Part shown: positions 57,201 through 62,399 of the stretch, one piece after another
How the letters are laid out: the number at the start of each line of letters is the position of its first letter
How positions within the stretch are numbered: position 1 is the first letter of the stretch
Source of the DNA: Megascapheus bottae
Taxonomy: Eukaryota > Chordata > Mammalia > Rodentia > Geomyidae
NCBI GenBank assembly: GCA_024803745.1
Contig: JANJXV010000030.1
Span: 196,001 to 260,000, forward strand
Length of the DNA stretch: 64,000 bases
Reading direction: 5' to 3'
Position numbers and translations under genes: made by a program
Notes under the pieces: generated by a model
Seen by the model: only the letters and a program-made list of their open reading frames with translations
The model's database searches: none
What the model was told of the DNA's origin: nothing

Positions 57201-59370
57201 GATCCTCAGGTCTCAACCTCCTGAATAGCTAGGATTACAGGCTTGAACCACTGGCACCCAGCTTGGTGTTCAGATTTTATGTTCAATATTTCACCAGTCC
57301 AGATCAACAGGGTTCTGATGATGAAGGCAGGGCCTTAAACCAAGATTCACAGCATACCGCTGGCAGGACATGTAGGGACAGGAAACAAGTCAGGGGACAA
57401 AGGTCATGGGATAAGCAAGGCTAGGCAGGGGTGGCACCAGCAAAGCCTGACACCTGAAGTTTCAACAGCAGAAAACTGGCTTTCCCCATGATTCCCCTCC
57501 TGCCTGGACACCTAGTATTTAGACAGTATCTGCACCTGACAGAATGTCATCTTCTCCTCCCCCTCAGGCATCCTGGACTTTGTGACACACACACCTACAC
57601 AAGCACACCAAAGGAGTCAGGACGATAAATCAGACACAACTTGCCTCAGCAGCCCCATACCATGAGAACCACCTCTTAAGACTGCAGATGAAAAGGAGAA
57701 CATTTTCCAGCCAAATCTGCAGCCACACCTGATGGGTATGGTTCCTAACTCCCCTTATACCTAAATACAATTAGAGTCCCCCACGCTATCCTGCCATGGC
57801 AGACGGGTGGTGGCACTGCCAGTTTTCCCCTGCAGGGGAGCTTGCCCCCAGGCCCTAATTTTCTCTAGGAGCACCTGCTGTACACCTCTAAGTGTGACAG
57901 GACAACCTCAACAGGCCCTCTCTCAAAGTTTTCATCAGAATTTTGGGTTTCCACTCTCCATGTATGACTTCCTTGGTGTTTGTTCCCACTAAGCAGGGGC
58001 AGGACCCCCTGTAGCCGCAATCAGAGTGTAACATATCTTCATGAAGATTTAGAAGACTCTCAAAACTCTCTAGCTCTGGGTACTAGGCCCTTACATTTAA
58101 GCATCCATCCAATTATGGATAAAAATGAGCTACACAATGTATTTTATTTAGATGTTGTTTCTAGAACCAATCACCTGACATCCTGACATCCTGATATTCA
58201 TATATTCATCCTCTCTTTCTTTCTTTCTTTCTTTCTCTCTTTCTTTCTTTCTCTCTTTCTTTCTCCCCCTCTCCCTCTCCCTCTCCCTCTCCCTCTCCCT
58301 CCCTGGGATCCTTTGATCTCAGCCTCCTGAGTAGCTAGGATTACACATGTGAGCCACTGGAGCCTGTCCCTGATTCATTATTACATAAATTACTGCATCA
58401 TGATACAGTTGGGTTACAATTTTACGTCTCCTCCCAGAGGCCAATCAGGGACAGGCTCGGGGATAACTGGTCACCAAAAGATGACAGCCTTTGGGGCTGT
58501 GGGTTCAGATCACTGTGTGAAATACTGTTAACGTCCAAATAAGCTTTCCTAGCCCTGATTTTTAGTTTTTATTCTTCGGTACCCATCCTTGGGCTTGCGC
58601 TCTGGGCCTAGGAGCTGTCTCTGAGCTTTTTTTTTTTTTTTTTTTCTACGGGTTAACTCTCCATACCATTTTGAGCCACAGCTCCACTCCCCCGCTTCGA
58701 TGGTTAATGGAGATAATGACCTCCAGTACTTTCCTTCCTGGGCTGGCACCCGGCTACGGGATCTGCGGCTGCTGTTTTCGTAGTATAAACCAATAATACA
58801 AACTAGGTCGGCCAGTCGTAGGAAACGGGAACTGCCAACGGCTGCCCATGCCCTCCGGCGGCCGCTTCCCCAACGCTGGGGCCTCCGTCCCCACGGCGCC
58901 CTCCCGGCCCTACCTGACAGCCGTCCGCGCTCGGGGCGCACCAGCGCCAGCAGCCTGCGGGCCTCGGAGCCGGCGGCCGCCGAGCGCCGCCGCGAGTCGT
59001 CCCCGGCGTCCCCGGCCTCGGCGCCGGCGCCGGTCTGAAGTCCGGCGCGCGGAGGGCGCGGGGCCGGGCGCGGGACGAGCGCTGCGCCCCGGGGGAGGCC
59101 GGGGACCCCAGCCCACCGTCCCAGGGTCCGAGCGAGGCCCGCGCCGCCCGGCAGCCCCGGCCGCGGCGGCCAGGCGCCCGGGACGCGGGCGGCCGGGGCC
59201 TCGCGGGCCAGCGGGGCCCACGCGCACGCGGCCCGGGGCCAAGCGCGGGCGGCCGGGGTCCAGGCGCACGCGGCCCGGGGCCAAGCGCGGGCGGCCGGGG
59301 TCCAGGCGCGGGCGGCCGGGCCGGCTCCCGACAGCAGCAGCCGCGGCGCCCAGGCTGCGGGGCCGCGCAT
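33520..59370 (-). CDS. ABCB10: ABCB10, mitochondrial inner-membrane ABC half-transporter
   Basis: ABCB10 is a homodimeric half-transporter of the mitochondrial inner membrane, needed for heme synthesis in erythroid cells. It has been linked to mitoferrin-1, ferrochelatase and biliverdin export. Thirteen minus-strand exons join in frame to 718 codons plus TAA (human 738). Order: Arg/Ala/Trp-rich presequence in exon 1; transmembrane domain in exons 2-7; ABC domain in exons 8-13. Visible motifs: A-loop Tyr481, Walker [10 protein letters not shown] 507-515, Q-loop Gln555, signature LSGGQ 614-618, Walker B ILLLDE 634-639, D-loop SALD 642-645 and H-loop His670. All catalytic residues are present, so the gene looks functional. 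The start at 59370 is the only ATG in its upstream-open frame and matches the human MRGP start. It lies head-to-tail with NUP133, about 6 kb upstream of that gene. Confidence 0.96.
34209..34243 (-). CDS. ABCB10: ABCB10 exon 12: Walker B
   Basis: Only 35 nt. [11 protein letters not shown] contains the Walker B Asp638 and catalytic Glu639. It ends AG, completing a Ser codon with exon 13. Acceptor CTTTTTCAG|AATCC, donor ACCAG|GTGAGG. Confidence 0.94.
34869..35120 (-). repeat. B1-dID-like SINE with poly-G start
   Basis: ABCB10 intron 11. Preceded by GTGTGTGTGG and a G run (34880-34893) at its tail end. Confidence 0.78.
35148..35350 (+). repeat. IDL-Geo dimeric SINE
   Basis: ABCB10 intron 11; older GGGAATGTGGCTTACCGGTA-type left monomer. 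Confidence 0.82.
35771..35814 (-). CDS. ABCB10: ABCB10 exon 11: rest of signature motif
   Basis: Only 44 nt. It completes LSGGQ and encodes [14 protein letters not shown]. Acceptor TTTTGTCAG|GGGGAC, donor CTCAAG|GTAAG. Confidence 0.94.
35858..36055 (+). repeat. IDL-Geo dimeric SINE
   Basis: ABCB10 intron 10, only about 45 bp from the exon 11 acceptor. Its antisense tail adds pyrimidines upstream of that acceptor. Confidence 0.84.
36132..36332 (+). repeat. IDL-Geo dimeric SINE
   Basis: ABCB10 intron 10; a short duplication of the AGACAGCTTCTTCTAG type flanks it (about 36117 and 36337). Confidence 0.85.
36472..36705 (-). repeat. B1-dID-like dimeric SINE
   Basis: ABCB10 intron 10; followed by an ID-like minus-strand piece at about 36735-36830. 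Confidence 0.8.
36840..37660. other. ABCB10 intron 10 interior: nothing recognised
   Basis: About 800 bp without a recognisable repeat. A plus-strand frame of 168 codons (36927-37433) has no family resemblance and is probably chance. Confidence 0.5.
37775..37955 (-). CDS. ABCB10: ABCB10 exon 10: helical subdomain and start of signature
   Basis: [20 protein letters not shown] onward to [14 protein letters not shown], residues 556-615. 181 nt. The intron that follows splits the first Gly codon of LSGGQ. Donor TCTG|GTACGT. Confidence 0.95.
38535..38737 (-). repeat. IDL-Geo SINE nested inside a B1-dID SINE
   Basis: ABCB10 intron 9. The 12-bp duplication GGCTCACTCTTA at 38523-38534 and 38738-38749 is itself part of the 7SL-like head of the host SINE, which resumes as TAATCCTAGCTACTCAGG. 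Confidence 0.9.
38738..38932 (+). repeat. B1-dID-like SINE, host of the nested copy
   Basis: ABCB10 intron 9. Its head is at about 38512-38534, on the other side of the inserted IDL-Geo. Confidence 0.8.
38953..39012. repeat. Alternating CG/CA tract
   Basis: GTGTGCACGCGTGCGCACGC then (CA)n, about 60 bp of strictly alternating purine-pyrimidine at the tail of a SINE in ABCB10 intron 9. Confidence 0.9.
39507..39586 (-). CDS. ABCB10: ABCB10 exon 9: Q-loop
   Basis: [20 protein letters not shown] then IGTVSQ; the exon ends exactly on Q-loop Gln555. 80 nt. Acceptor CTCCACAG|GAACAG, donor GCCAG|GTAGTAAG. Confidence 0.96.
40008..40195 (+). repeat. IDL-Geo dimeric SINE
   Basis: ABCB10 intron 8; duplication AATCCCCCTAGTTC at about 39994 and 40191. 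Confidence 0.85.
40320..40440 (-). repeat. B1-dID-like fragment
   Basis: ABCB10 intron 8; only the 7SL-like and middle parts remain. Confidence 0.6.
40668..40757. repeat. (CCTT/CCCT)n pyrimidine tract
   Basis: ABCB10 intron 8. It lies at the reversed tail of the next SINE, from which it probably grew. Confidence 0.88.
40758..40982 (-). repeat. B1-dID-like dimeric SINE
   Basis: ABCB10 intron 8. Confidence 0.8.
41317..41550 (+). repeat. B1-dID-like dimeric SINE
   Basis: ABCB10 intron 8; its tail has become the CAGACA/CA microsatellite that follows. Confidence 0.8.
41551..41635. repeat. (CAGA)n/(CA)n microsatellite
   Basis: ABCB10 intron 8, about 135 bp from exon 8. Confidence 0.95.
41770..41979 (-). 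CDS. ABCB10: ABCB10 exon 8: A-loop and Walker A
   Basis: Residues 459-528. [20 protein letters not shown] holds the A-loop Tyr481, and [12 protein letters not shown] holds the ATP-binding P-loop with Lys513. Human has Pro where this protein has the first Ser of the loop, a variable position. Donor TTCTG|GTAAGTGG. Confidence 0.96.
41990..42958. other. ABCB10 intron 7: no repeat or gene recognised
   Basis: About 970 bp, GC-richer than the other introns and free of recognisable SINEs, which is unusual in this window. Confidence 0.6.
42959..43054 (-). CDS. ABCB10: ABCB10 exon 7: TM domain to ABC domain linker
   Basis: [20 protein letters not shown] then [11 protein letters not shown]. 96 nt. 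Acceptor CATCCTCAG|GTCTAAG, donor AGTG|GTGAGTC. Confidence 0.94.
43448..43668 (-). repeat. B1-dID-like dimeric SINE
   Basis: ABCB10 intron 6; old copy. Confidence 0.72.
44195..44335 (+). mobile_element. Probable retroposon tail (ABCB10 intron 6)
   Basis: A purine-rich AGAGAGCGATGGGGAGAAGG tract, then ACTGTAACCCTTTTGAATAT and an A/T-rich tail with AATAAAATTAAA. It looks like an L1 3' end. The 250 bp before it (43.94-44.19 kb) has no repeat or gene I recognise. Confidence 0.4.
44429..44638 (+). repeat. IDL-Geo dimeric SINE (cluster 1 of 4)
   Basis: ABCB10 intron 6; first of four same-strand copies. Confidence 0.85.
44760..44962 (+). repeat. IDL-Geo dimeric SINE (cluster 2 of 4)
   Basis: Young GCTGAGGCTCAAG subfamily; duplication AGAAATTGGGAGAGAG at about 44743 and 44961. 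Confidence 0.88.
45085..45278 (+). repeat. IDL-Geo dimeric SINE (cluster 3 of 4)
   Basis: Older copy with a worn right monomer. Confidence 0.82.
45286..45475 (+). repeat. IDL-Geo dimeric SINE (cluster 4 of 4)
   Basis: Young copy nearly the same as cluster member 2; a (GA)n microsatellite at 45474-45521 has grown from its tail. Confidence 0.87.
45625..45765 (+). mobile_element. L1 3'-UTR-like repeat, copy 2 (ABCB10 intron 6)
   Basis: AATGAAACCTGTTGAAATTG, GAGAGTGACAGAAGGAGTG and TAAATGTCATAATGAAGTCC align in order with copy 1 at 18.0 kb. A run of four IDL-Geo SINEs lies just before it. Confidence 0.45.
46047..46145 (+). repeat. ID-like monomer
   Basis: ABCB10 intron 6. GGTTGGAGATGTAGCTTAGT then a CACACCCACACCC-rich tail. 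Confidence 0.6.
46198..46432 (+). repeat. B1-dID-like dimeric SINE
   Basis: ABCB10 intron 6. Confidence 0.78.
46656..46865 (-). repeat. B1-dID-like dimeric SINE
   Basis: ABCB10 intron 6, about 95 bp past the exon 6 donor. With the plus-strand copy at 46198 it can form an inverted pair in the pre-mRNA. Confidence 0.76.
46960..47095 (-). CDS. ABCB10: ABCB10 exon 6: TM5/TM6
   Basis: [20 protein letters not shown] and [19 protein letters not shown]. 136 nt; the final Gly codon is split with exon 7. Acceptor CCCTACAG|GCCGG, donor GGAG|GTATATC. Confidence 0.95.
47598..47812 (-). repeat. B1-dID-like dimeric SINE
   Basis: ABCB10 intron 5, between exon 6 and the 36-bp array. Confidence 0.8.
47944..48268. 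repeat. 36-bp minisatellite in ABCB10 intron 5
   Basis: Units start GAGCTGAGAG at 47944 (32-bp copy), 47976, 48012, 48048, 48084, 48120, 48156, 48192 and 48228, with a stub at 48264. Two variants alternate, CACAGGGCTG (A) and CACACGGCTG (B), in the order A A B B A A B A B. Each full unit contains CTGCAG. Confidence 0.95.
48393..48539 (-). CDS. ABCB10: ABCB10 exon 5: second cytoplasm-type loop
   Basis: [20 protein letters not shown] then [19 protein letters not shown], residues 333-381. 147 nt, phase 0 at both ends. Donor GAGCA|GTAAGTAG; a 36-bp tandem array lies about 130 bp past this donor. Confidence 0.95.
48703..49187 (+). mobile_element. 5'-truncated L1 3' end with target-site duplication (ABCB10 intron 4)
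   Basis: About 485 bp beginning near AGTGAAGTAAGCCAGACTC, resembling the end of rodent L1 ORF2 and 3' UTR. It has a G-rich stretch (49040-49090) and an A-tail. It is flanked by a perfect 15-bp duplication AAAAACTCTATTAGC at 48688-48702 and 49188-49202. Confidence 0.75.
49690..49812 (-). repeat. B1 monomer
   Basis: ABCB10 intron 4. GAAATGAGATTTCACTGGGC to TGTGATTACAGATGTGCCCA. Confidence 0.65.
50008..50195. repeat. 38-bp minisatellite in ABCB10 intron 4
   Basis: GAGAGGGGACCTGCTCTAGA begins at 50008, 50046, 50084 and 50118, with a fifth copy near 50156. The third unit is 34 bp because four bases are lost where GTGAGTGACCTC becomes GTGATATC. The array ends about 185 bp from the exon 4 donor. 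Confidence 0.92.
50378..50512 (-). CDS. ABCB10: ABCB10 exon 4: TM3/TM4 hairpin
   Basis: [20 protein letters not shown] then [20 protein letters not shown], residues 288-332. 135 nt, symmetric phase 0. Acceptor CTTGGCAG|TTTTTT, donor CACAG|GTAATGG. Confidence 0.95.
51206..51247. repeat. (TTA)n microsatellite
   Basis: ABCB10 intron 3; lies at the reversed tail of the next SINE. Confidence 0.95.
51251..51478 (-). repeat. B1-dID-like dimeric SINE
   Basis: ABCB10 intron 3; followed by a CT/CCTT tract (51481-51545) and then a second, partial copy (about 51548-51710). Confidence 0.82.
52232..52312 (-). repeat. B1 fragment
   Basis: ABCB10 intron 3. CAGAGTCTCACTATGTGGTC. Confidence 0.55.
52329..52520 (-). 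repeat. IDL-Geo dimeric SINE
   Basis: ABCB10 intron 3; 11-bp duplication TTATTACACAT at 52318-52328 and 52521-52531. Confidence 0.88.
52976..53168 (-). repeat. IDL-Geo dimeric SINE
   Basis: ABCB10 intron 3, about 380 bp from exon 3. Confidence 0.82.
53552..53754 (-). CDS. ABCB10: ABCB10 exon 3: intracellular loop
   Basis: Encodes [36 protein letters not shown] and [16 protein letters not shown], the coupling region between TM2 and TM3. 203 nt. Donor GATG|GTATGTC, acceptor TTTGCAG|GTCAGC. Confidence 0.96.
54480..54680 (-). CDS. ABCB10: ABCB10 exon 2: TM1 and TM2
   Basis: Encodes the hydrophobic run [20 protein letters not shown] (TM1) and the segment [20 protein letters not shown] (TM2). 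201 nt. Acceptor CTCTTCCAG|CTGCTG, donor ATCAG|GTCAGTCC. Confidence 0.95.
54800..55200. other. ABCB10 intron 1 proximal part: nothing recognised
   Basis: Sequence next to exon 2 without a clear repeat or motif. Confidence 0.5.
55205..55425 (+). repeat. B1-dID-like dimeric SINE
   Basis: ABCB10 intron 1. Confidence 0.8.
55440..56640. other. ABCB10 intron 1 interior: nothing recognised
   Basis: About 1.2 kb with no clear SINE apart from short ID-like wording near 56500-56660. No coding signal. Confidence 0.5.
56664..56850 (+). repeat. IDL-Geo dimeric SINE
   Basis: ABCB10 intron 1; followed by a short B1-like piece ending in an A-run at about 56975. Confidence 0.82.
57025..57262 (-). repeat. 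B1-dID-like dimeric SINE
   Basis: ABCB10 intron 1. Confidence 0.76.
58210..58304. repeat. (CTTT)n/(CCCTCT)n pyrimidine tract
   Basis: ABCB10 intron 1, about 95 bp of pure pyrimidine on the plus strand, next to a SINE fragment at 58305-58362. Confidence 0.92.
58575..58745 (-). repeat. B1-dID-like SINE fragment
   Basis: ABCB10 intron 1, about 170 bp from the exon 1 donor. Confidence 0.6.
58914..59370 (-). CDS. ABCB10: ABCB10 exon 1: mitochondrial presequence
   Basis: Residues 1-152 plus one base. It starts [13 protein letters not shown] and is rich in Arg, Ala, Pro and Trp with almost no acidic residues near the start, as expected for a matrix-targeting sequence. Trp recurs at residues 23, 30, 37, 44 and 51, encoded by a DNA repeat. 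It ends [14 protein letters not shown], then donor GTCAG|GTAGGG. The frame stays open about 480 nt upstream but has no other ATG; -3 is G. Confidence 0.9.
59218..59325. repeat. 21/42-bp tandem repeat inside ABCB10 exon 1
   Basis: A 42-bp unit recurs with CGCACGCGGCCCGGGGCCAA starting at 59223 and again at 59265, and splits into two related 21-bp halves. In the protein it gives five heptads with Trp at residues 23, 30, 37, 44 and 51. The repeat keeps frame. Confidence 0.85.
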
Positions 59371-59796
59371 GGCGCCGCGTCCTCTCGAGAGCGCCTCTGC
59401 CTCCGGCCGCGCGGCGCGCCCAGGACCCTCCGGCCCGGCCCCGACCCGGGGCGTGGACGCCGCGCGGCCCGCCCCTCGCCGCCCGCCCGCCCCGCGCCCC
59501 CGCCCCGCGCCCCTCGCCGCCGCCCCGCCCCAGGCGACGCGCCAGACCGGCCGGGGCGGCGCCCCTGCTCCGCGCACGGGAGCCCGCGCCGGCTCCCGCC
59601 CAGCCCCTCGCCGAGCCTGGTCTGGGCGGGTGGCGAGCGGGACCCGGAGGTGGCGGGGACCAGGCGCTCGCCAGACAGCTTCAAGCACTCTCAGTGCCTC
59701 GCGGCCGGTTGCCCGGACGCAGCGGCCGGTCCTCCCACGCGCGCTCGGCTCCTCTCCGCCCGACTCCCTCCCAGGCAGCTGCGGTCCCCGGAACAA

Positions 59797-59804
59797 CCGG
59801 AAAT
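59797..59804 (+). promoter_or_regulatory. ETS/GABP-like site CCGGAAAT
   Basis: CCGGAAAT lies about 430 bp upstream of the ABCB10 ATG, at the outer edge of the island and about 50 bp from an inserted SINE. GABP sites are common in nuclear genes for mitochondrial proteins; use here is inferred. Confidence 0.4.
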
Positions 59805-59851
59805 GTGACCCGTCCCAGGCCAGGCACCTAGCCGGCACCCGAGGCTCTGGC

Positions 59852-60040
59852 AAGTCATCCTGGCTACTCAGGAGGCTGAGAGCGGAGGATCGCAGTTCAA
59901 AGCCAGCCCGGGCACCAAAGTCCCTGAGACTCTGATCTCCAGGTAACCACCAGAAAGCCAGAAGTGGTGCTGTGGCTGCAGGGGTAGAGCGCTAACCTGG
60001 CGCCGAGGAGCTCAGGGACAGCGCCACGCCCGGTTAGTCT
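59852..60040 (+). repeat. B1-dID-like SINE at edge of ABCB10 promoter
   Basis: Starts in CCTGGCTACTCAGGAGGCTG (5' truncated) and lies about 480 bp upstream of the ATG, marking the outer limit of the CpG island. Confidence 0.8.
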
Positions 60041-61025
60041 ACCTACAAAGCAAGTGCTGGACTTACCCGGGTCCATGGGGAAGCTGCCTGAAAAAAAAAT
60101 CCTCGGCCTTTGAAAGGGCAAAAAAATACTTTAAGGTGTTAGGAAACAAAGAGGCAAGCGGCTTAGCTGTGGTTGGGTTCACAGGACAGAATACCAGAAC
60201 ACAATGGCCTCAGAACCAAGTAAAAATCCTTCCCACAGAAGAGGTGTGGCAGGCCCCCAAGTAAGCAGTCTTACTAGGTTTAAAGGCTAGAGTGGGCCAC
60301 AGGCAGAATTCAAGAGGTGCTCCTGAGAGCACCTTGGTTGCTTCCAAAGCATTCTACTTGGTTGTGCAGGTAGACTCTCAAAAGACAACAGGGTGGCCAG
60401 CCCAGGACTGCAGGAGCAATGGGTGGAACCGGCACATGGGACACAGCAGCAGCTCCCTCAATCCTGTTTAGGACCTTTCTCCCGCAGTAACTCAGGCAGT
60501 AAAACACAAGTGTTGACTTTGAACTATGACTTTCAGATCTCAGCCTCTGGAGTAGCTAGGATTACAGCCGGTGAGCCGTCAACACCAACTTTGTGTGTGT
60601 GTATGTGTGCACGTGTGCTGCCAGTCTTGGGGCTTGAACTCAGGGGCTGAATGACAGAAAAATGACTTAAAAGATATTCACCTCCCGCCCCCATATCTTT
60701 ACAAAACAGCCTTGCCACAGATCTTGCTACATCTCCCATCTCCTTCCCTATCCCCACACACACCCTGTGGCTGTAAAAGATAACCTGGAAATTGAAAGCC
60801 ACATGGTTGACACCTCTGCACAGACTCTCCCCCTGTCCCCACCCTAACACCTTGCTGGGACAGTATCCCAGACCCCTGAACCACCTGACTTCACTCTCCT
60901 TTTGTCTCTAGTCAGCCTGCAAGACTGGCATCCTCTCAGCCTTTATCCCGTAAAAGTGTGTTGGTTGACCAAGTTCACTTTCTGCCCTTTATTCCTGAGA
61001 CATACTTGACTCAGTTTCCTTACAT
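60041..61025. other. Upstream of ABCB10: no gene recognised
   Basis: Mostly unplaced sequence, with a B1-dID fragment at about 60505-60655. Confidence 0.5.
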
Positions 61026-61029
61026 CAAG

Positions 61030-61222
61030 TGTTGTCTCTGAGCATTTGTGCTCAATGCTAGTACTTTGAGCCACAGCTCCATTTCTGACTTTCTGGTAGT
61101 TAACTGGAAGTAAGTCACAGACTTTTCTGCCTAAGCTGGATCTGAACTGTGATCCTCAGATTTCAGCCTCCTGAGTAGCTAGGATTACAGATGTGAGCCA
61201 CGGGAGCCCAGCTTTGCTTGGT
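61030..61222 (-). repeat. B1-dID-like dimeric SINE
   Basis: Intergenic; first of a row of four minus-strand SINEs (61030-61770). Confidence 0.76.
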
Positions 61223-61277
61223 TTTCTTGAGCATGGTTGGTGCTGTACCACTTGAGCCACACTCCGAGGCTAGCTTT

Positions 61278-61475
61278 TTTTTTTGTGCCAGTCCTGGGGC
61301 CTAAACTCAGGGACTAGGTGGGCACTGTCCCTGGACTTCTTTTGTTCAAGCCTAATATTCTACCACTTGAGCCACAGCACCACTTCTGGCCTTTTGTTTG
61401 AGGTACTGAGATTGTACCTAGAGCTTCATGCATGCTAGGCAAGCACCATACCACTAAGCCACACCCCCAGCCCCC
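61278..61475 (-). repeat. IDL-Geo dimeric SINE
   Basis: Intergenic, second in the row; older copy. Confidence 0.8.
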
Positions 61476-61484
61476 TAGTTTAGC

Positions 61485-61770
61485 TCCTCACTCTTCAGTT
61501 CAAGCCTCAGCCCCACTTCCCATTTTCTAGTGATTAGTTGGAGACAAGAGTCCTGCACTCTCTAGCGCCTGGCCTGGATTTGAGCCATGATCCTCAGATC
61601 TCAGCCTCCAAAGTAGCTAAGATTACAGGTGTGCTTTCCCCCTCCTTTTTTATTTTTGGGGTGCTGGTTAATTAGATAGGAGTCTCAAGTACTTGTTTCT
61701 CTGGGCTAGTTTCAAACCTCAATTTCTTGGATCTCAGGATCCTGAGTAGCTAGCATCATAGATATTATAC
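61485..61770 (-). repeat. Two B1-dID-like SINE fragments
   Basis: 61485-61632 and 61650-61770, both diverged. Confidence 0.65.
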
Positions 61771-62190
61771 TCCTGCCTTAGCCATTACAGTAATGGGTGA
61801 CAGACATGTGCCATCAAATCCACCCATCTAAGGACTTCATTTAGCACTTCCTAAATTTGAGGTGCTTATGAGACAATTAGAGACATCTGTGGGCATTGGA
61901 ATGGAGGTGCCAGGAACTCAGAAGTCTCTGGGCTCCTGCTAACTAGGAAGCCATGTCATCAGAGTACTTTCAGCTGTAAGGGACAGAAATTTGTGCCAGA
62001 CGCAGCTGATGGGAAACCAGCTGCCCCATGAGCAACTAGAGTCAGAAAATCGCTCCTACCAGACTCAGCTCCTAAATGATGCCAGTCACAGGAGTGAACT
62101 GGATACAGGCATTGGGAATGGCTAGGTTATAAGGTATGAAGCACCAGAGCCAGTATTTAAAAAATACCGAAATAGAAATGAATCCATGGA

Positions 62191-62385
62191 CTAGGGAGTT
62201 TGGCCTAGTGGTAGAGTGCTTGCCTAGCATGCACGAAGACCTGGGTTCGATTCCTCAGTACCAAATACATAGAAAAAAAAAAGCCAGAAGTGGTGCTGAG
62301 GCTCAAGTGGTAGAGCTCTAGCCTTGAGAAAAGCCCAAGGACCATGCTCAGACCCTGAATTCAGTCCCTAGGATTGGGGGAAGAA
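62191..62385 (+). repeat. IDL-Geo dimeric SINE
   Basis: Intergenic; imperfect duplication around GAAATGAATCCA at about 62174 and 62390. Confidence 0.85.
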
Positions 62386-62399
62386 AAAGAAATGAATCC

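Larger units (their letters stand above)
58830..59810 (-). promoter_or_regulatory. ABCB10: ABCB10 CpG-island promoter
   Basis: Very high CG density covers exon 1 and about 440 bp upstream, with many GGGGCGG-type Sp1 boxes and no evident TATA box. The island stops sharply where a SINE begins at about 59852. Confidence 0.82.

Noticed and set aside
33520..59370. ABCB10 or NUP133 as pseudogenes, because the reading frames are broken up
   Set aside because: Every break is a GT-AG intron and the exons join in frame with all key motifs intact.
58848..59831. 327-codon plus-strand frame over the ABCB10 CpG island
   Set aside because: GC-rich sequence has few stops. The frame is antisense to ABCB10 exon 1 and its product is low-complexity Arg/Pro/Ala with no family resemblance.
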